Shown here: positions 60,505-64,000 of the stretch, piece after piece | Layout of the letters: the number at the start of each line of letters is the position of its first letter | Numbering within the stretch: position 1 is the stretch's first letter | Source of the DNA: Pseudoalteromonas umbrosa | Lineage (GTDB): Bacteria; Pseudomonadota; Gammaproteobacteria; Enterobacterales; Alteromonadaceae | Direction: 5' to 3' | Assembly (NCBI RefSeq): GCF_030125375.1 | Contig: NZ_JASJUU010000008.1 | Location: 57,286 to 121,285, forward strand | Length of the DNA stretch: 64,000 nt | Program-made: the position numbers and the translations under genes | The notes under the pieces: generated by a model | What the model was told of the DNA's origin: nothing | The model's database searches: none | What the model saw: only the letters and a program-made list of their open reading frames with translations

Positions 60505-60756
60505 ATGTCTGAACCAGAATTACTACATAAGAAATCGTTAAGCGATCTGTTGTTACCAATGGAAGTTGGAGAAGCAATATACGTAGAAGTTGCTGACAAG
60601 AATGAAGCTAAAGTTAAAATGCGTCAAGCAACTACAACGAGCAGGTTAAAGGGTGTTTTAAAAACCCGTAGTTTTGAAACGTCGTCATTTACAGCAGTGC
60701 CGGCGGACAACTGTCCAACGGTTAAATACTTGGTTCGGATCGTACGCTCAAGCTAA
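60505..60756 (+). CDS. Small hypothetical protein of the second element, 83 aa
   Basis: 83 residues. LSDLLLPMEVGEAIYVEVADKNEAKVKMRQATTTSRLKGVLKTRSFETSSFTAVPADN suggests a small alpha/beta nucleic-acid-binding protein. The ribosome site AGGATG precedes the ATG. The last four bases overlap the stop of the convergent gene. Faces away from the TerS operon across the repeat-rich region. The family is unknown. Confidence 0.6.
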   Translation: MSEPELLHKKSLSDLLLPMEVGEAIYVEVADKNEAKVKMRQATTTSRLKGVLKTRSFETSSFTAVPADNCPTVKYLVRIVRSS

Positions 60757-60908
60757 CGATCCCGAACAACCTCAGTAGCAGGGATGGTTGCGAGGAACCT
60801 TTGTTCATAGTCAGTTAGTTGACCGACTATGTGCCATACTCCTACCCCATCTTCAATACTGAATCGTAAATTAGCTAACCGGCCATCGTCGGGTATAAAA
60901 ACATTCAT
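60753..60908 (-). CDS. Tiny hypothetical protein (51 aa), convergent to the previous gene
   Basis: ATG at 60908 after AAGGA; an earlier ATG at 60950 lacks a site. MNVFIPDDGRLANLRFSIEDGVGVWHIVGQLTDYEQRFLATIPATEVVRDR looks like a small beta-rich protein. The 4-bp convergent overlap of stops with 60505-60756 is compact, as in phages. Unknown function. Confidence 0.45.
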   Translation of the reverse strand: MNVFIPDDGRLANLRFSIEDGVGVWHIVGQLTDYEQRFLATIPATEVVRDR

Positions 60909-61010
60909 AATCTCAATCCTTGGATGTATCTGATTTAATAGGGTTATCATATCTAGTGTTAACGCTAAAAATCACACGATTAACCAAAAAGCAACAAGGT
61001 TGTTAATACC

Positions 61011-61283
61011 ATGAAGGAAATAACAGGTGAACACTTGCGTGCTATGCGGCTTGCAGCAAACAAGACTCAGAAAGAGATGGCTAAGAAAGTCGGCATCAAT
61101 ATCAAGACCTATGAGAACTACGAAAACTCAGTAAGTCCGAATATAAAGCTCAACCATTTTTTAACATGGATGTCTTTTTGCAAACTTTCAACAGGTGACA
61201 TCATGAGCCAATTGGATGAATGTAGACGGGATGTTGATGAGGCGGGTATAGTACGAGTGAGACCCACACAACATTATAAGTAA
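61011..61283 (+). CDS. XRE-family HTH regulator heading a membrane-protein operon
   Basis: 90 residues. The HTH is LRAMRLAANKTQKEMAKKVGINIKTYENYENSVSPNIKLN. The C-terminal part (FLTWMSFCKLSTGDIMSQLDECRRDVDEAG) may dimerise. It is followed within 14 bp by a 44-residue peptide gene and then two membrane protein genes in the same direction, so it probably regulates this operon. Confidence 0.75.
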   Translation: MKEITGEHLRAMRLAANKTQKEMAKKVGINIKTYENYENSVSPNIKLNHFLTWMSFCKLSTGDIMSQLDECRRDVDEAGIVRVRPTQHYK

Positions 61284-61296
61284 CAGGAGTTTACTA

Positions 61297-61431
61297 ATGA
61301 AAATACTATCTCACTTCTCATTTAACCCAATGCACGTTGTCGGTGGTACTTTTAAACCGAGTGCGCCCGTAGACCCACATCAAGCCAGAATTGCACCACT
61401 GCCCTCAAAAGACATAACCAAAGGAGGCTAA
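61297..61431 (+). CDS. Small peptide gene (44 aa) in the regulator/membrane operon
   Basis: ATG at 61297 follows AGGAG at eight bases. MKILSHFSFNPMHVVGGTFKP is followed by a Pro-rich tail (SAPVDPHQARIAPLPSKDITKGG). A Gly-Gly occurs at residues 16-17. It ends six bases before the next start and its last codons contain that gene's ribosome site AAAGGAGG. It is too short for usual gene calling but well placed. Function is unknown. Confidence 0.6.
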   Translation: MKILSHFSFNPMHVVGGTFKPSAPVDPHQARIAPLPSKDITKGG

Positions 61432-61437
61432 TAAGCC

Positions 61438-62031
61438 ATGGAGATATCCCCGAGTAGATTTATCGCTATTTTTACGGTTTTAGTAGCTGCGTTTAGTTTT
61501 GCGCTGCTTGATGCGTTTTCTTTTCTAGCTTTGTTACTTGTTTGTGCGGCTGTCACTTCTTTGGTTTGTGATAGAAATGAAAGCTACGCGTGCCGAGATA
61601 ATTCTATAATCTTGGGGGTATTTCTAATTATTGAATTTTTGGCTTTTAAGTTTCTAATACCATTGGAGCCGGGTGCATTTCCTATGATTTATTTAGGAGC
61701 AATGGTTTTTGGTGCGCAATTGATCTTTTGTATCGCTACATTCTTCACATATATGTACCGTCCGATTGTGTCACTGAAACTTACTGGTCGTTTTCAAATG
61801 CATTACAGTGACTCAATATTAATGTGGTTATTTGCATATGAAGGTGTCGTATGTTTGTTAGCATTGTTAGAAAACACATTGCGCAATTCTTCCCCTGAGC
61901 TTCACAACATCACTTTTGTTTATGATAACTTCGAGTTACTCACCTACTTAGCCCGCGCAGGTATGGCCGGTATGCTATTTACCATGTTAGTTACAAGTAA
62001 AAATCAAACAGTCGAGCGTGAGGGGGTTTAA
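61438..62031 (+). CDS. Polytopic membrane protein of the regulator operon
   Basis: 197 residues with about five transmembrane helices (RFIAIFTVLVAAFSFALLDAF; FLALLLVCAAVTSLVC; SIILGVFLIIEFLAFKFLI; MVFGAQLIFCIATFFTYMY; ILMWLFAYEGVVCLLALLE) and a strong ribosome site. It lies between the 44-residue peptide and a second membrane protein gene. I do not recognise the family. Confidence 0.65.
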   Translation: MEISPSRFIAIFTVLVAAFSFALLDAFSFLALLLVCAAVTSLVCDRNESYACRDNSIILGVFLIIEFLAFKFLIPLEPGAFPMIYLGAMVFGAQLIFCIATFFTYMYRPIVSLKLTGRFQMHYSDSILMWLFAYEGVVCLLALLENTLRNSSPELHNITFVYDNFELLTYLARAGMAGMLFTMLVTSKNQTVEREGV

Positions 62032-62033
62032 TA

Positions 62034-62963
62034 GTGTTCAAGTTGATTAAGAAAGCTTTCAAGGAAATACTGTTAGATTTTGCCGAACTGATATCTAATT
62101 TTATAGCCAACTGCACTGAACTGATTATAAATTTCTTTACTAACGATCCCAAGTGCGCTCTACATAGACAATATATTTTCTGGGCAGCATTAATATTACC
62201 ATTTGTGTTTTTTTTAAAAGTCGGATCGCTATATTGGGAAGGGTATGAGTTTAGTTGGACAAAAGAAGGAGTAGATACCTTTTTTGAAATTTCAAAAATC
62301 CCACTATACTTCCTAAGTAGTGTTATCCCACTCATGATACTTGCAGCCCGCATTCATGGAACAAGGCAAGTAGAAGAGCAAATAAAGGTTACTCAAGAAA
62401 ATAATACTTTTACAAACTACTACAAGCATAGAGAACTATTCTACGAGTTTATAAATAAAAGGTTTAGGGATTTCAAACATCCAATTAATAAAGAAAGACT
62501 TTACCAACTTATCTACCCTAAAAACAACTCAAAGTATTTTAGTTTAGATAGCGATATCAATGATATATACTATGAAACCTATTTTAGATACAAAGGTTTA
62601 GTAGAATTATTTAATGAGCTTCACAACACGAGTGCCGAGGCTCGAGAGAGAACTTACTCACTAGTTGATTTAATGGACCGAACTCCAAAATATGTTAACA
62701 ACCATGAAATTGGTCCACTCTACTTTATTTTTCGTAATGATGAAATATTCGATACAGAGAAACCTATATGGTCACAAGAATTCGATAGCGCAGGTGACTA
62801 TATAGACCTAATATCTGACCTCTTAAATAAGTTGACACCTTTCACACATGATACATTAAAAAGTAAATCTAAAATGGATGCTATATATAAAACAGACGTG
62901 AAATATAGTTCCGAACAAAGAGAGGCTCTTGATAAATTGATAAGACTCACCAACACTGAGTAA
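62034..62963 (+). CDS. Two-TM membrane effector-like protein
   Basis: 309 residues from GTG 62034, two bases after the previous stop. An amphipathic N-terminus is followed by two transmembrane helices (YIFWAALILPFVFFLKVG; IPLYFLSSVIPLMILAARIH) and then TRQVEEQIKVTQENNTFTNYYKHRELFYEFINKRF. The pattern of a second helix after F-x-K-I-P-L and the N-N-x-F-x-N-Y-Y-K-H segment recalls membrane effectors associated with Ec48-type retrons and some phage-exclusion proteins. No reverse transcriptase or msr/msd is in the window, so this is only a resemblance. Confidence 0.6.
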   Translation: MFKLIKKAFKEILLDFAELISNFIANCTELIINFFTNDPKCALHRQYIFWAALILPFVFFLKVGSLYWEGYEFSWTKEGVDTFFEISKIPLYFLSSVIPLMILAARIHGTRQVEEQIKVTQENNTFTNYYKHRELFYEFINKRFRDFKHPINKERLYQLIYPKNNSKYFSLDSDINDIYYETYFRYKGLVELFNELHNTSAEARERTYSLVDLMDRTPKYVNNHEIGPLYFIFRNDEIFDTEKPIWSQEFDSAGDYIDLISDLLNKLTPFTHDTLKSKSKMDAIYKTDVKYSSEQREALDKLIRLTNTE

Positions 62964-62970
62964 CCCTGAT

Positions 62971-63372
62971 TCAATTACCTCTAAACTCAGACATGTAGAC
63001 AACCTGACCTGGTTCACGCTCTTTGGGCTTCATGTAATCATCATCTACAACAGGGAGTCCACGATCACCGAGAACCAGGTAGAGACCACCATCGACACAT
63101 ATCCCGACATGTTCGCCTTTAATATCATGCCAATCCCCTCCACCGAATACACAATTACCTGACTTAATCGCTTTCACATTGTGTACTGTGACGTTTTCAA
63201 ACTGCCTCATACGAAAGATCGAAGTAAACCCTTTAAATGGTAAGCTGATCTGCTCACCTTCCCGCGTAGTGCATCTCACGCTGTCTTTGAATATAGACGT
63301 AGTTGATTGTGCAAGTCCCCCACTCGTCAGATAGACATTTCCGAAATTGAATTGATATTTAATGATTGGCAT
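62971..63372 (-). CDS. Hypothetical beta-rich protein, convergent to the operon
   Basis: 133 residues. QFNFGNVYLTSGGLAQSTTSIFKDSVRCTTREG starts it, with later HDIKGEHVGICVDGGLYLVLGDRGLPVVDDDYMKPKEREPGQVVYMSEF. No signal peptide or transmembrane helix. I do not recognise a family. It stands alone and faces the membrane operon end. Confidence 0.55.
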   Translation of the reverse strand: MPIIKYQFNFGNVYLTSGGLAQSTTSIFKDSVRCTTREGEQISLPFKGFTSIFRMRQFENVTVHNVKAIKSGNCVFGGGDWHDIKGEHVGICVDGGLYLVLGDRGLPVVDDDYMKPKEREPGQVVYMSEFRGN

Positions 63373-63502
63373 AAAACAACTGTATGGGTAACCAGTTCCG
63401 ATATGTTAATGGGTCAAGGGTAACTCGAAAGGTCAAAATTGACCTCTGTTAAAAAGGAACGTAAATTATTCCATCCACCAGCACCAAGGAGCGATAAATA
63501 GC

Positions 63503-64000
63503 ATGGCAAGAGATGACAACAAGAAGACGATACTTGAGGGTAAAGCAGCTATAGACCTTTGGCTCCAAGGTGTCGATGCTTGGAACAAATGGGTAGAAGA
63601 GAACCCGATTGCTGATGTGAGTTTTGAAGAGTCGGACTTTAGTCAATATGACAAAGTATCGTTTAGTAGTTTTAAGTTTCCAAAGGGTGACGTTAACTTC
63701 TCCAGAGCACAGTTTGGTGAGGGTGACGTTAACTTCACATATGCACAGTTTGGTGAGGGTGACGTTGACTTCTTCAATGTACAATTTGGTGAGGGTGACG
63801 TTAACTTCTTCAATGCACGATTTGGTGAGGGTGACGTTAACTTCACAGGTGCACGATTTGGTGAGGGTGACGTTAACTTCACAGGTGCACGATTTGGTGA
63901 GGGTGACGTTAACTTCTTCAATGTACCATTTGGTGAGGGTAACGTTAACTTCAAAGGTGCACGATTTGGTAAGGGTAACGTTAACTTCACAGGTGCACGA
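63503..64000 (+). CDS. Third WNKWVEENP repeat protein, N-terminal part (runs off window)
   Basis: ATG at 63503 after AAGGAG, open to the window end (166 codons). The N-terminus LWLQGVDAWNKWVEENP matches both prophage repeat proteins. From residue 62 it is built of nearly identical 12-residue repeats of the form GDVNFTGARFGE, eight full copies and part of a ninth. This period differs from the 11-residue units of the 460-residue prophage protein. It may end in the same two-helix membrane anchor, but this lies off the window. The minus-strand ORFs over the repeats are shadows. Confidence 0.8.
   Translation, partial: MARDDNKKTILEGKAAIDLWLQGVDAWNKWVEENPIADVSFEESDFSQYDKVSFSSFKFPKGDVNFSRAQFGEGDVNFTYAQFGEGDVDFFNVQFGEGDVNFFNARFGEGDVNFTGARFGEGDVNFTGARFGEGDVNFFNVPFGEGNVNFKGARFGKGNVNFTGAR
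63686..64000 (+). repeat. 36-bp coding tandem repeat
   Basis: Units start at 63686 and every 36 bp to 63974, each GGTGACGTTAACTTC plus a variable middle and TTTGGTGAG. The copies are so similar that recent expansion by slippage or unequal exchange is likely. They continue beyond the window. Confidence 0.92.

Noticed and set aside
62034..62963. Possible retron (two-TM effector resembling the Ec48 type)
   Set aside because: No reverse transcriptase gene and no msr/msd-like structure is seen in the window, so a retron call is not supported.
63449..63990. Two leftward ORFs with repeated LTSPSPNRA-type units
   Set aside because: They are the complement of the 36-bp repeat of the plus-strand WNKWVEENP gene. 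The plus strand has start, ribosome site and a family-specific N-terminus.
63686..64000. Regular 36-bp repeats that could suggest a CRISPR array
   Set aside because: Units are contiguous, without unique spacers, and stay in frame within one coding region.

Overview
The window looks like a chromosomal segment of a marine gammaproteobacterium of the Alteromonadales, most likely Pseudoalteromonas. It is moderately AT-rich. The left flank carries a secreted M9-type collagenase, an alanine/glycine:cation symporter, a Zur-box-controlled COG0523 GTPase, and an M1 peptidase paired with a DUF6702-like protein. The genus is inferred from gene content; there is no rRNA to confirm it.

Layout: (1) 1-9.7 kb is host chromosome. 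(2) 9701-9777 is tRNA-Pro(GGG). Its 3' half plus a few bases (9733-9785, 53 bp) recurs exactly at 54970-55022, which delimits a ~45 kb prophage. (3) Next to attL the prophage carries accessory genes: LexA-boxed umuDC, a three-gene operon with an AbiV-like protein and a second HEPN-like protein, a membrane protein, and a secreted HNH nuclease with an Excalibur tail. (4) 15.1-38.3 kb, leftward, is a lambda-order virion and lysis module: Nu1-like, A, W, B, C/Nu3, D, E, FII, Z, U, V, G/GT, tape measure, two hub proteins, a giant J with a collagen-like stalk, a further tail protein, and endolysin/holin. (5) 38.4-41.1 kb holds two membrane-anchored 11-mer-repeat proteins, each with its own terminator, between a Q-like gene and the lysis genes. 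(6) 41.3-45.7 kb is the leftward early operon, including a lambda O-like gene that contains five 17-bp iterons. (7) 45.7-47.9 kb is the immunity region: repressor, repeated operator motifs at both ends, and between them a cassette of two membrane proteins and two tiny Gly-Gly peptides. (8) 47.9-53.6 kb, rightward, is recombination and integration: Rad52-like annealing protein, coiled-coil protein, SSB, RdgC, MazG-like, excisionase-like and integrase. A secreted/membrane coiled-coil gene sits between int and attR.

Beyond attR (55.0-64.0 kb, running off the window) I infer a second element inserted in tandem at the same tRNA. About 50 bp past each copy of the 53-bp core there are three repeats phased at 11 bp, different in sequence at the two sites, as expected for arm sites of two different integrases. 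This element holds a SIR2-like protein, an IS481-family insertion, an orphan Nu1-type terminase small subunit with a PapB-like regulator and a membrane protein, two long non-coding blocks rich in short repeats, a regulator-peptide-membrane-protein operon, and a third member of the repeat-protein family seen in the prophage. An orphan terminase small subunit beside a cos-type lambda-like prophage fits a phage satellite, but integrase, primase and the far end lie outside the window.

How the parts work together: the repressor probably controls both early promoters through the repeated operators. The O-like protein would start replication at its internal iterons, the Rad52-like/SSB/RdgC set would handle recombination, and the Q-like protein would drive late transcription through the terminators of the two repeat-protein genes into lysis and virion genes. 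Accessory genes sit in the places where lambdoid phages carry lysogenic-conversion genes: beside both att sites, between Q and lysis, and beside the repressor.
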